From assembly GCA_963851085.1 (NCBI GenBank), contig CAWKNX010000018.1, positions 434,001 through 498,000 on the forward strand: a stretch of 64,000 nucleotides of DNA, written 5' to 3'. This document shows, piece by piece, positions 43,772 to 52,575 of the stretch; within the stretch, counting starts at the first letter, position 1; each line of letters begins with the position of its first letter. The notes under the pieces were generated by a model. That model was not told where the DNA came from. It saw nothing but the letters and a program-made list of their open reading frames with translations, and did no database searches. The DNA is from DATFVJ01 sp963851085 (GTDB lineage: Bacteria; Actinomycetota; Actinomycetes; Streptosporangiales; Streptosporangiaceae). The translations under genes were made by a program, and so were the position numbers.

Positions 43772-45043
43772 ATGTCTGTGATCTTGCTGCGGCCACCTCC
43801 GGCCCGCGATACCGCGCACAGGCTTAGGTACCCGTGGCTGACCGCGGGGCCCGTCCGGCGCCCGTGGGTGGCGGCTGTCTTCGTGACGTGCGCGTTGTTC
43901 GCCGGCGCTACGGCCCTGTTCACGACCAACTCACTGCACAGGCTCTGGGGACTTACCGCTGCGGGAGCGTACGGCGTGGCCGCGGTGGCCGCCCTGATAT
44001 GGCGGTCCCGCGGCGTCGACCTCGCGCTGGTCATCGCCATCAGCGGCGCGGTGCTCGGGCCACTGGCCTGGATGACCGCGACCGGGCAGGGTCAGCCCGA
44101 GGTCACCGTGGTCGTACGTTCCGCCGGTCTGCTCGTGTCACACGGTGACCCGTACGAGAGCCAGGCTCAGATCGCGCCCACCCGCAACCCGAACGCCTAC
44201 AATCCCTACCTGCCCGGGCTAACCGTGTTCGGCCTGCCCCGGGCGCTGAAAGTGCCACGGCCGGTGTCTGATCCGCGGCTGTGGTTCGGCCTGTCGTTCG
44301 CGGTGATACTCATGTTCGCGCTGGTACGGGCCAGAGCGCCGGATCCGTGGCGCTGGGCCGCGCTCATCATCGCCACGCCGGTGATCGCCCTGCCCATCGT
44401 GGTAGGCGGCACGGACCTGCCGGTGCTCGCGCTGATGTGCCTCGGCCTGGCGTTCCTGCGCGCCGAACCGCGGCCGCTGGCGGCCGGCCTCGCGCTCGGC
44501 ATCGCCGCGGCGATGAAGGCAACCGCATGGCCGGCCCTGATCATCGCCGTGCCCCTGCTCGCGACCAGCGGCGGATGGCGTTCGGTGGCCAAATTCGCGG
44601 GGACCGCCGCCGCGGTCTGCGCCGTGGTGGTCGGGCCGTTCGCCGTGTTCTGGCCGCGGGCCCTGGTGCAGAACACCATCATGTTCCCGCTCGGCCTTAC
44701 TAGGATCAAGAGCCAGGCGGCGAGCCCCCTGCCTGGTCACCTGCTTGCGCAGACCGGCACCGTCGGGCATCTGGTGGCGGTCGCGCTGCTCGTGAGCGCC
44801 GGCCTCGCGGTCGCCGCTTCGCTCGTCGTGCGGCCGCCGGCCGACGGGCGTGCGGCGGCGCTGCGGCTGGCTATCGGCCTCGCGCTGATGTTCACACTCG
44901 CGCCCGCGACACGCTTTGGTTATTTCAGCTATCCAGCCGCACTGCTGTTCTGGCTCTGGCTGGCCGGACCCGAGCGTCAGGCCGACCCGGTGCCGCCTGG
45001 GCCGGGCGGGCCTGATGTAGGAGAACTGGCCGCCGTGACCTGA
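43772..45043 (+). CDS. Polytopic GT87/DUF2029-like mannosyltransferase-type protein
   Basis: 423 aa with about ten hydrophobic spans. The first extracytoplasmic loop carries GDPYESQAQIAPTRNPNAYNPYLPG, the acidic loop typical of GT-C enzymes using polyprenyl-phosphate sugars. LALGIAAAMKATAWPALIIAVPLL is characteristic of the DUF2029/GT87 fold. Start ATG 43772 with GGGAGGGG upstream. Presumably adds a sugar to the envelope glycopolymer on the outer face of the membrane. Confidence 0.8.
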   Translation: MSVILLRPPPARDTAHRLRYPWLTAGPVRRPWVAAVFVTCALFAGATALFTTNSLHRLWGLTAAGAYGVAAVAALIWRSRGVDLALVIAISGAVLGPLAWMTATGQGQPEVTVVVRSAGLLVSHGDPYESQAQIAPTRNPNAYNPYLPGLTVFGLPRALKVPRPVSDPRLWFGLSFAVILMFALVRARAPDPWRWAALIIATPVIALPIVVGGTDLPVLALMCLGLAFLRAEPRPLAAGLALGIAAAMKATAWPALIIAVPLLATSGGWRSVAKFAGTAAAVCAVVVGPFAVFWPRALVQNTIMFPLGLTRIKSQAASPLPGHLLAQTGTVGHLVAVALLVSAGLAVAASLVVRPPADGRAAALRLAIGLALMFTLAPATRFGYFSYPAALLFWLWLAGPERQADPVPPGPGGPDVGELAAVT

Positions 45044-45055
45044 CGAAAGGACGTC

Positions 45056-46861
45056 ATGGCGGCGATGGCGGCAGTGCGAGGGGCGTCCAGGCACGCGAGG
45101 CGCGCGCTCGTGGCGGCCGGCCGCAGGTTCAGCTGGCGCCTGCTTGGCGGGCTGCTCGCCTGCCTGGCGGCGGCGGCCGCGGCCATGGTCGGCCTCGGCG
45201 CGGCCTGGCAGGCCGGCCCGCTCGTGCCCGAGCGCACAACATCGTCGGTGCCGCCGCCCTTCCTGATAGACGAGGGGCCGCCGTCGGGTCCGCTGCTTCC
45301 GCTCTGGCAGGTCTCCACCGACAACGTGCCAGAACGGGCGCCACAGGGCGACCGGGCCGGTTACGGTCTGGTGGACGGCCAGGTCGTCATCGCCTCCGGC
45401 GCTGGCCTGGACGTGCGGGATGCCCGCACAGGTGGCGCGCGCTGGCACTACTACCGCCAGGGCTGGACGCTGGCCGGCTGGGCGGCGACGAACACTGAGG
45501 TTGCCGCCTTCTTCGAACGCGGCGCGGCGTCCGCCGTGCACGTTCTGGTGGCGCTGGACGCGGCCACCGGCCGGACGCTCTGGCAGAGCGTGGGGGACAA
45601 GCCGGTCGGCGTCGAGCCCGGCTCGCTGCGCTGGCTGTCGGGCCCTGACTCGTTCCTGGTCAGCACGGACGGCCGACTGGCCCGCGCCGTCGGTGCCCGG
45701 GGAGGGCAGATCCTGTGGTCACTGCCGCTGCCGCGAAGCTGTTCCCTCTCCGCGCCCGAGCCCTTCGGCTCCGGCGGCGATGACGCGGCGGTCGATGTGC
45801 TGTCTGTCGCTTGCGGTGCCGGCCAGGTCCTGCTCGCGGTCAACCCACTCGATGGCCATGTCCGCTGGCGGCTGCGGCCGCCGGGCGCGGGCCCCGTGTC
45901 AGTCGTCGTGCAGGGCGGGATAACCATGCTGTGGGACGGCGAGGTGCTGCAGGTGGTCGGCAGCGGTGGCAGGAGGCTGCTGCGTGACAAGGGCGATGGT
46001 CTTTGCGGGGATATCTGCGGGATCGCGGTCGCTGGCGGCCGCGTGCTGCTCGACTATTCACCCGACGGGACCTCCGAGGTGCTCCAGGCCATCGACGCGC
46101 GAAGCGGCGGTACGGAGTGGCGGCGGCCCGCCGCGGCGTACCAGGCCATGACTGCCGCTGGCGGCCACGTCTACGCGCTGCGAAGCACGCTCACCGGCGG
46201 TCTGCTTCCTGCCGCGCTCGATGTCATCGACCCAGCGAGCGGGCAGCTTACGACCGTCTCGCTGCCGCTGGCGTTCCGGCCGGGGGCTGGCAACCGGCCG
46301 TGGCTTGCGGCCGGGGGTGGCCTGCTTTACACCGGGTATCCGCTCGAGTTCGCCGGGCCCGCGGGCGGCTACCGGTTGATCGCGCTGCGCAGCGCGCCCT
46401 CCGGCCGCGGGCCCGCCATACTCGGCGGCGTGCCAGCGAGCCAGTGGCCGGACGCCTGCACCCTCCTGAGCAGCCAGGACCTGGCCACGGCGATACCCGC
46501 TGCCGCGTACACGCGGACACCGGGCGAAGTAAATGTTGGCGGGCTACCGCTGCGTGCTGGTTGCGACTTTCAGCCGATTCAGGCGAGTGACGACGCGGCG
46601 GATGTCGACCTTACTGTCGGCTGGGTCGCGCCGAGCGCCCGGCAGGCGGCGCTGCTCGTCGCGGACGTCCTCGCCACCTATCAGGAGGCCGAGCGCCTCC
46701 CCGAGGTTGGTGATGAGGCATACCAGCTTGGCACTCCGGTCGGCCCGGTAGTCGTCCGGGTCGGGCGGGTGATCGTCATGGTGCGCGCTGATCAGAGTCC
46801 GGGAGCCGCGACCGGACTGGCCAGGGCAGCCGTTCTGCGGCTGCGGCGTGATGGCTTCTGA
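45056..46861 (+). CDS. Membrane-anchored PQQ-type beta-propeller protein
   Basis: 601 aa, 12 bases after the GT87-like gene. One N-terminal membrane span (LLGGLLACLAAAAAAMVGLGAAW) anchors an extracytoplasmic beta-propeller with recurring DARTGGARWHY, DAATGRTLWQSVG, ARGGQILWSLPL, NPLDGHVRWRL, DARSGGTEWRRP and DPASGQLTTV blades. The C-terminal ~130 residues (DACTLLSSQDLATAIPAAAYTRTPGE...GCDFQP) look like a small ligand-binding domain with paired Cys. No enzyme motif; a binding or scaffold role in the envelope locus is inferred. Confidence 0.8.
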   Translation: MAAMAAVRGASRHARRALVAAGRRFSWRLLGGLLACLAAAAAAMVGLGAAWQAGPLVPERTTSSVPPPFLIDEGPPSGPLLPLWQVSTDNVPERAPQGDRAGYGLVDGQVVIASGAGLDVRDARTGGARWHYYRQGWTLAGWAATNTEVAAFFERGAASAVHVLVALDAATGRTLWQSVGDKPVGVEPGSLRWLSGPDSFLVSTDGRLARAVGARGGQILWSLPLPRSCSLSAPEPFGSGGDDAAVDVLSVACGAGQVLLAVNPLDGHVRWRLRPPGAGPVSVVVQGGITMLWDGEVLQVVGSGGRRLLRDKGDGLCGDICGIAVAGGRVLLDYSPDGTSEVLQAIDARSGGTEWRRPAAAYQAMTAAGGHVYALRSTLTGGLLPAALDVIDPASGQLTTVSLPLAFRPGAGNRPWLAAGGGLLYTGYPLEFAGPAGGYRLIALRSAPSGRGPAILGGVPASQWPDACTLLSSQDLATAIPAAAYTRTPGEVNVGGLPLRAGCDFQPIQASDDAADVDLTVGWVAPSARQAALLVADVLATYQEAERLPEVGDEAYQLGTPVGPVVVRVGRVIVMVRADQSPGAATGLARAAVLRLRRDGF

Positions 46862-46885
46862 CCGGCTCGCCTGCGCCTGGGGTGC

Positions 46886-48415
46886 CTAAGGCGCGAAGTC
46901 AGACGGCCGGTCCGGACCCGAGAACGCGCTGGCGTCCTTGCAGATGTTGGTGCTGCCGCTGATGCCGCCGTAGGCCTGCGTCAGGTTCGACGGCGGCTTG
47001 AGGCTCTTGAAATCGGAGCCGAGCACGAGGTTGAGCGTGCCTGGCTGCAGCGTGGGCACGAGTTGCGCCTTGACGCTGCTGAGCACGGCGCTCAGGGCCT
47101 CGACAGCGGGAAGATCCTTGGCGGACGCGTATTGGATCACATTCTGGGTGTACGTGGTGTTGTCCGCGTTCCCCGTACCCACCACGTTGAACCCGCGCTG
47201 CTGGAGCGCCGTCATGGTCGTGCCCGCGAGCCCGCTCTCCGGCGTGCCGTTCAGTACCTGTACGTTGACCCGGCTCGGGTTGGCCGGCTTCGGTGTCTTC
47301 TTCGCGGCGGCTGCGGGCTTCTTCTTCTTGCGGGCCTTCGCGACATGCACCGCGTTGTCGAACTTGATCGCGTTGAAGAGGCCGTTGGCGGCCGGCTGTG
47401 CCCAGTCGACGCGGTTGGGATCGTTGGCATCGGCCACGACCGGGACCGAGATCATATTGACCGAGCTTGCTCGCAGGCCACGCATGCTCTCGGCGATCTT
47501 GAGCAGGGTGCCGGCGTCGAGCGCGCTGTCGGTGGTGAGCGAATGTGTCGCCGCATTGGCCAGGGACAGGAGCTTGCCAGGATCGCCAAGCATGTTGGTC
47601 GTCGTGACCTGCTTCGCCAGTGACGCCATGAAGAACTGCTGGCGCTGGATCCGCTGCAGGTCCGACCCCTGCCCGACATGCCGCTCACGTACGAAGGCGA
47701 GCGCCTGTGCGCCGTCGACGTGGTGCACCCCCGCGCTCAGGTTGAGCTTCGAAGCCGGGTCGTTGATCGCTTCAGGGAGGCACACTGTCACGCCGCCCAC
47801 GGCGTTCACCATCGACTGGAACCCACTGAAGTCGATCTCGATAAAATGGTCGATGTGGATGCCGGTGAGTGTCTCGAGGGTCTTCCACGTGCACGGGGCG
47901 CCGCCGGAGTCGAACGTCACATTGAGCATCTCGACCTGCTGGCTCGCCTGCTGGCCGGTGTGGCCCATGCCGTCGCCGCGGCACCCGATCGTGGAGACCA
48001 GCGAATCCCGCGGGAAGCTGATGAGCGTGGCGCCGTTACGCTGCGGTGATATGTGCATCAGGATCATGGTGTCGGAGCGCGCGCCCTGAATGCCCTGGCC
48101 GAATTTCTTGTTGCTTCCTGCCCGGCTGTCCGAGCCAATGAGCAGGATGTTCAGCGCCGAGTTGTACTTGGGTGGCCGCTTGCCGAGCAGGCCGTTGACG
48201 TTCTCTTTCTGGATGTTGCCCAGGAGGTGACGCCACTCCGCGTAGGCGGCGAGTGAGGTGCTCACGACCACGACGGTCATGATGGCGGAGATCCAGCCGA
48301 GCACCCGCAGGCGCCGCGCGTTTCTGCTGCGCGGACGGCGCGGGCTTTCCGGCCACGCGGCCGTGCGGTCCGCCGTGCGCCCTGAGCGGTCGTCGAGAAC
48401 GTCGTAGCGTGTCAT
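46886..48415 (-). CDS. LytR-CpsA-Psr (LCP) family glycopolymer ligase with LytR_C domain
   Basis: 509 aa from ATG 48415 (GAGGGAG upstream). One membrane span (VLGWISAIMTVVVVSTSLAAYA) is followed by the LCP core: NILLIGSDSRAG, GARSDTMILMHISPQRNGATLISFPRDSLVSTIGC, IEIDFSGFQSMVNAVGGVTVCLPEAI and LAFVRERHVGQGSDLQRIQRQQ (Arg/Asp residues that bind the lipid pyrophosphate). The C-terminal LytR_C domain (VNVQVLNGTPESGLAGTTMTALQQRGF) is linked by a Lys/Ala-rich stretch. LCP proteins attach wall glycopolymers to peptidoglycan, so this is the likely final step for the locus. Confidence 0.92.
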   Translation of the reverse strand: MTRYDVLDDRSGRTADRTAAWPESPRRPRSRNARRLRVLGWISAIMTVVVVSTSLAAYAEWRHLLGNIQKENVNGLLGKRPPKYNSALNILLIGSDSRAGSNKKFGQGIQGARSDTMILMHISPQRNGATLISFPRDSLVSTIGCRGDGMGHTGQQASQQVEMLNVTFDSGGAPCTWKTLETLTGIHIDHFIEIDFSGFQSMVNAVGGVTVCLPEAINDPASKLNLSAGVHHVDGAQALAFVRERHVGQGSDLQRIQRQQFFMASLAKQVTTTNMLGDPGKLLSLANAATHSLTTDSALDAGTLLKIAESMRGLRASSVNMISVPVVADANDPNRVDWAQPAANGLFNAIKFDNAVHVAKARKKKKPAAAAKKTPKPANPSRVNVQVLNGTPESGLAGTTMTALQQRGFNVVGTGNADNTTYTQNVIQYASAKDLPAVEALSAVLSSVKAQLVPTLQPGTLNLVLGSDFKSLKPPSNLTQAYGGISGSTNICKDASAFSGPDRPSDFAP

Positions 48416-48742
48416 CGGCTCCCTCGAGCGTCTCCAGTTGTCCCGGCTGCGCGGTATCCGCACCGGGTACAAGGTCATACCGGGCCAGGCCGTTGCTGCT
48501 GGCGACCTCCGCGTCGGTCCGGTAGGGAAGAGGGCCATTCCCTACTAGATGTGCCACGTTCTCCACTGGTTTATCGCAAATCGCCATCGCGGGGGGGCCG
48601 AACGGGGGGTAATGCCGGGCCTGAGCGTGACCACATCGCCGTCCCCCAGCGGAACACCAACGGAACACCAAGCGGAACAAACGCATCGCCGTGTGTGAGC
48701 GGTGTCGCGTGCACTGTGGCGCGGCCCCTTAAAGTTGAACCC

Positions 48743-51487
48743 GTGCGTATTGGAATCGGCCCAGTGCGGCTGGGGATCGGCTCGGCCACAGCAGGTCGGG
48801 CCGAGCCGGGCCACGCACAGCCCAGCCAACCAAAACCCGGCCAGCAGCCAGAACCCGGCCAGGGTGGGCCCCCGCAGAGCGGGTCAGTGGAGAGCGGGTC
48901 AGCGGAGAGTACGTCCACGGCGGGTACGTCCGGGGCGAGCGGGCGCAGGCCGGGGTTGCGGCTGGGCCCCCTGCGGCCGCGCCGTTTCGGCGATGCGGCA
49001 ACGCCGGGCAAGGTGCTCGCCCGGGTTACCTTGCTCCCGACGGTTCTGGTGATGGCGTGGCTGCTGCCCGGCCTGCCACTGCTTCTCGTCGGGCAGTTCA
49101 GCATCGTGCCGATGCTGGCGCTTTGGGTGCCGCTCGCCATCGCCCTGACCGTGGCGGTGCTCGCCTTCGCTCCGGCCGCCTGGCCGCATCGCCCGACGCC
49201 GTGGTGGTCGGTGGCCGCGGTGTCCGCGATCGCTGTGGCTTTCGGCGTGTGGCAGGCCGTGATGGCCGCACAGCAGGTCATCGTGCGGCGCGATCCGGCC
49301 ACGTATTTGCAGTTCGCCTACTGGATCGCGCAGCACGGTTCGCTGCCGGTCCCGCAGCTCAGATCCGCGTTCGGTGCCCCGGTGCCCGGCCTCAGTTTCG
49401 CGAGTCTCGGCTTCTATCAGCACGGCACCGTGATCGTGCCCCAGTTCATGGCCGGTCTGCCGATGACGCTTGCCTCGGCGATGTGGATCAACGGAATCCG
49501 GCTCGCGGTCTATGTGGCGCCGGTATTGGGCGCATGCGCGGTCCTTACTTTCGGCGGCCTCGTCGGCCGGCTCTGCGGTCCGCGCTGGGCGCCGCTCGGC
49601 GCGCTCATGCTCGCGCTCAGCCTCCCCGAGCTGTATACGAGCCGATCCGCGTTCAGTGAGCCGCTCGCGCAGATCCTGCTGTTCGGCGGATTCTGCCTGG
49701 TGACCGACGCGCTGCGGATGATACCGCCGCGCCGCGCCGCGGCCCGCGGTGGCGCGGCGGCGAGCAAATCTCGGGCCGCACCCACGGCACCTGCAGCACC
49801 GGGCGCAGCCGAGGCATCTGCAGCACCGGGCGCAGCCGAGGCATCTGCAGCACCGGGCGCAGCCGAGGCATCTGCAGCACCGGGTGTACCCACAGCACCT
49901 GCAGCACCAGGTTCCGCCACGGCACCTGCAGCACCGGGCGCACCCATCGCGCCGGACGCACCTGCAGCACCGGGCGCACCCATGGCACCAGGCGCACCTG
50001 CGGCCGATGCGGCCCCGCTGGCCGTTACGGCCCCGCTGGCTGCCACCGCACCGGTCGAGAGCGCGTCCGCCGCGGCCGCAGCTTCTGCGGCCGCCGCCGC
50101 TGCGGCGGCAAGCGCGTTCGCCGCCGCGTCCGCGGCCGCTGCGCAGGTGCGGCTGCGCAGGGCGGCGTGGCTGATGGCCGGGCTCGGTGGCCTCGCGTTC
50201 GGCCTGTCCACGCTGGTGCGTATCGACGGGATCAGCGACATCCTGCCCGTCGTCCTCTTCTGCGGCGTGCTGTACGCGACGCGCCGGACGACGGCGGCGC
50301 CGCTGGCTGCCGGGCTCGTGCTTGGTGCCGCGTACGGGCTCGCTGACGGGTACCTGCTGTCCCGCCCGTACCTCAACTCGCTGTCCTCGCTGATGCGGCC
50401 ACTCGGTTACGCCGCCGCCGGGTTCGTCATCGCGACGGCCGCGATCGTGGCGCTGTCGCAGTGGCGCGGGCTGCCGCGGCTGAGCCGCGGCACGTGGAGC
50501 TGGGTGCCGGACATCGCCGCGATGGCGGTCGTGCTCATCCTCGTTGGTTTTATGATCAGACCCCTGGTCCAGACCGTGCGCGGCGAGACCAATCCCGTGA
50601 CGGTCGCGTTCATCACCGAGGTGCAAAAGCTCGCCCATCTGCCGATCGACCCGCACCGCACCTACGCGGAGGACAGCCTGTACTGGGTCATCTGGTACGT
50701 CGGGCTGCCCGCGGTGCTGCTCGCCGCGTTCGGCGCCGCGCTGCTCGCCCGCAGGTTCCTGCGCGGCTCGGCCCTGACCTGGGGCCTGCCGGTAATGGTC
50801 ATCGGTTGGTCAACCGTCACCACGCTCTGGAAGCCGGGCATCGTGCCGGATCAGCCGTGGGCGAGCCGCCGCCTGGTCCCCCTCGTGCTGCCAGGGATGG
50901 TGCTCTTCGCCGTCTGGACGTGCGGCTGGCTGGTCCGGCGGGCGCGGGCGCGCGGTGCGGGACGGGTCGCGCGCGGCGCGGTAGCCGCCTGCTGCGCGGT
51001 CGCGCTGCTGTTTCCTGTCGCCGTCACCACCTTCGGGATCGGCCTGGGGCGTGCACCGCACGGGGGCGTCAGGATTGTCGCGACCGGGCTCGCGTTCAAG
51101 CGCACCGACACCGGTGAGATCGCCGTGGTGAACCAACTGTGCCGCGCGATCGGGCCGGGCGCCGCGGTGGTAATCCTTGATCCGCTGACCGCGGACAGGT
51201 TCACCCAGATCGTGCGCGGGATGTGCGGTGTGCCTGTCGCCCGCATGAACTCACCCACACAGGCCGCGGTGACGCAGGTGGTGGCGGGAATCCAGCGGGC
51301 GGGGCGGCGGCCGGTCCTGCTCGCGGCCGACGCCGCGCAACTCGCGCCGTACGGCGGCAGCATCACGCGTGTGGTGTTCTACGCGACCCGCCAGGACGAG
51401 CACCGGCTCACCCAGCCCCCGACCACCACGTGGCGCATCCTCTACCAGGTGTGGATGTCCCAGCCTGCCCAGCAGCCGGGTGCGTGA
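48743..51487 (+). CDS. Large polytopic GT-C-like membrane protein with Ala/Pro repeat insert
   Basis: About 914 aa if it starts at GTG 48743; the frame is open from 48551 and the exact start is unclear because the N-terminal ~90 residues are Pro/Gln/Ser-rich. Many membrane spans flank a first loop with RRDPATYLQFAYWIAQHGSLPVPQ, recalling GT-C glycosyltransferases (dolichyl-phosphate-mannose type). Between spans (about 49770-50140) lies an insert of GAAEASAAP nonapeptides and Ala runs. The C-terminal soluble part binds no motif I recognise. Divergent from the LCP gene. Confidence 0.75.
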   Translation: MRIGIGPVRLGIGSATAGRAEPGHAQPSQPKPGQQPEPGQGGPPQSGSVESGSAESTSTAGTSGASGRRPGLRLGPLRPRRFGDAATPGKVLARVTLLPTVLVMAWLLPGLPLLLVGQFSIVPMLALWVPLAIALTVAVLAFAPAAWPHRPTPWWSVAAVSAIAVAFGVWQAVMAAQQVIVRRDPATYLQFAYWIAQHGSLPVPQLRSAFGAPVPGLSFASLGFYQHGTVIVPQFMAGLPMTLASAMWINGIRLAVYVAPVLGACAVLTFGGLVGRLCGPRWAPLGALMLALSLPELYTSRSAFSEPLAQILLFGGFCLVTDALRMIPPRRAAARGGAAASKSRAAPTAPAAPGAAEASAAPGAAEASAAPGAAEASAAPGVPTAPAAPGSATAPAAPGAPIAPDAPAAPGAPMAPGAPAADAAPLAVTAPLAATAPVESASAAAAASAAAAAAAASAFAAASAAAAQVRLRRAAWLMAGLGGLAFGLSTLVRIDGISDILPVVLFCGVLYATRRTTAAPLAAGLVLGAAYGLADGYLLSRPYLNSLSSLMRPLGYAAAGFVIATAAIVALSQWRGLPRLSRGTWSWVPDIAAMAVVLILVGFMIRPLVQTVRGETNPVTVAFITEVQKLAHLPIDPHRTYAEDSLYWVIWYVGLPAVLLAAFGAALLARRFLRGSALTWGLPVMVIGWSTVTTLWKPGIVPDQPWASRRLVPLVLPGMVLFAVWTCGWLVRRARARGAGRVARGAVAACCAVALLFPVAVTTFGIGLGRAPHGGVRIVATGLAFKRTDTGEIAVVNQLCRAIGPGAAVVILDPLTADRFTQIVRGMCGVPVARMNSPTQAAVTQVVAGIQRAGRRPVLLAADAAQLAPYGGSITRVVFYATRQDEHRLTQPPTTTWRILYQVWMSQPAQQPGA
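49783..49990. repeat. 27-bp in-frame tandem repeat, then diverged units
   Basis: ggcgcagccgaggcatctgc with agcaccg recurs at 27-bp steps three times (about 49801-49881), followed by diverged gcacctgcagcaccgggcgc units to about 49990. All are in frame, extending a cytoplasmic or periplasmic loop of the polytopic protein. Confidence 0.9.
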
Positions 51488-51507
51488 CGGGGGTATCCTC
51501 GCCCGGC

Positions 51508-52476
51508 GTGAGCACTCGCATGCCGCGGCCGGTCGGCGAGCGCGCCGGATGGCCCGTGGATCGCTCGGATCCGTCTTCTGACGCGCCGTCGCGGCCGCAC
51601 GTTTCTGTCATCCTGCCGTGCTTCAACGAGCAGGACCATGTCCTGCTCGAGGTGGAGCGGATCTGCCGGTCAATGGACGCGAGCGGCGCCTCCTACGAGC
51701 TCATCGCGGTCGACGACGCCTCGACCGACGCGACGCTCGCGAGGCTGCGCGACGCCGAACCACGCTTCCCCTACCTGCGGGTGGTGCATTTCCCGCGCAA
51801 CGGTGGTTCGGGCACCGTGCGCCGGATCGGCACACAGCAGGCCAGGGGGGACATCGTCGTCTGGACCGACGCCGACATGAGTTACCCGAACGGCCAGATA
51901 CCCGAGCTTGTCGCGATGCTCGACGAGGACCCCACGGTGGACCAGGTGGTTGGGGCGCGGACGTCGGAGGCGGGTAAGCACAAGCTGCTCCGGGTCCCCG
52001 CGAAGTGGTTCATCCGCAAGCTCGCCGAGCACCTCGTCAACTCGCAGATCCCTGACCTCAACTCCGGGCTCCGTGCGTTCCGCCGCGAGGTCGCGCTGCC
52101 GTACCTGCGGCTGCTGCCGCCAGGCTTCTCCTGCGTTACCACGATCACGCTGGCGTTCCTGTCGAACGAGCACGAGGTGCGGTACGTGCCGATCGACTAC
52201 GCCAAGCGGGCAGGCTCGTCGAAGTTCCATTTCTTCGCCGACGCCTACAGGTACATCCTTCAGGTCCTGCGGATGGTGATGTACTTCAACCCGCTGAAGG
52301 TGCTGATGCCGCCCGCGCTGTTCCTGCTCGGCCTCGGCCTGGCCAAGGCCGTGTTCGACATGGTGGTGCACCCGCTCTACTTCGCGATCAACACGGTGCT
52401 CATCTTTGTGACCGGGCTGATCATCGCCTCGCTCGCACTGCTCGCCGATCTGATCGTCCGGTCTCGTGGCGACTGA
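51508..52476 (+). CDS. Dolichyl-phosphate-mannose-synthase-like family 2 glycosyltransferase
   Basis: 322 aa (GTG 51508; ATG 51520 possible). HVSVILPCFNEQDHVLLEVERICRSM opens the GT-A fold. VVWTDADMSYPNGQIPELVAML carries the DxD motif, and GARTSEAGKHKLLRVPAKWFIRKLAEHLVNSQIPDLNSGLRAFRRE is the classic DPM1/polyprenyl-phosphate glycosyltransferase segment. Two C-terminal membrane spans (VLMPPALFLLGLGLAKAVFDMVV, FAINTVLIFVTGLIIASLALLADLIV). It probably makes polyprenyl-phosphate sugar, the donor for the GT-C proteins nearby. Confidence 0.9.
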   Translation: MSTRMPRPVGERAGWPVDRSDPSSDAPSRPHVSVILPCFNEQDHVLLEVERICRSMDASGASYELIAVDDASTDATLARLRDAEPRFPYLRVVHFPRNGGSGTVRRIGTQQARGDIVVWTDADMSYPNGQIPELVAMLDEDPTVDQVVGARTSEAGKHKLLRVPAKWFIRKLAEHLVNSQIPDLNSGLRAFRREVALPYLRLLPPGFSCVTTITLAFLSNEHEVRYVPIDYAKRAGSSKFHFFADAYRYILQVLRMVMYFNPLKVLMPPALFLLGLGLAKAVFDMVVHPLYFAINTVLIFVTGLIIASLALLADLIVRSRGD

Positions 52477-52492
52477 TCTGCCGCCCGCGCGA

Positions 52493-52544
52493 CCGTGGAT
52501 GTGGCGTTGCGGGTCCTACACGACCCGCAACGCCACATTGACGG
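52493..52544. repeat. Near-perfect palindrome, CCGTGGATGT family member 3
   Basis: Left arm ccgtggatgtggcgttgcgg plus gtc, loop ctacac, right arm gacccgcaacgccacattga plus cgg: 21 of 23 bases pair. It lies 17 bases after the previous gene stop and 32 before the next start, where it could act as an intercistronic hairpin. Confidence 0.88.
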
Positions 52545-52575
52545 CCGTGTCACTCGCATCGATGGCGGGAACCGG

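Noticed and set aside
44219..45541. 440-codon minus-strand frame
   Set aside because: Antisense of the GT87-like and beta-propeller genes; Arg/Gly/His-rich with no domain.
48899..50656. 585-codon minus-strand frame rich in Cys/Arg
   Set aside because: Antisense of the polytopic membrane protein and its GAAEASAAP repeat; the Cys-rich look comes from the repeat read backwards.
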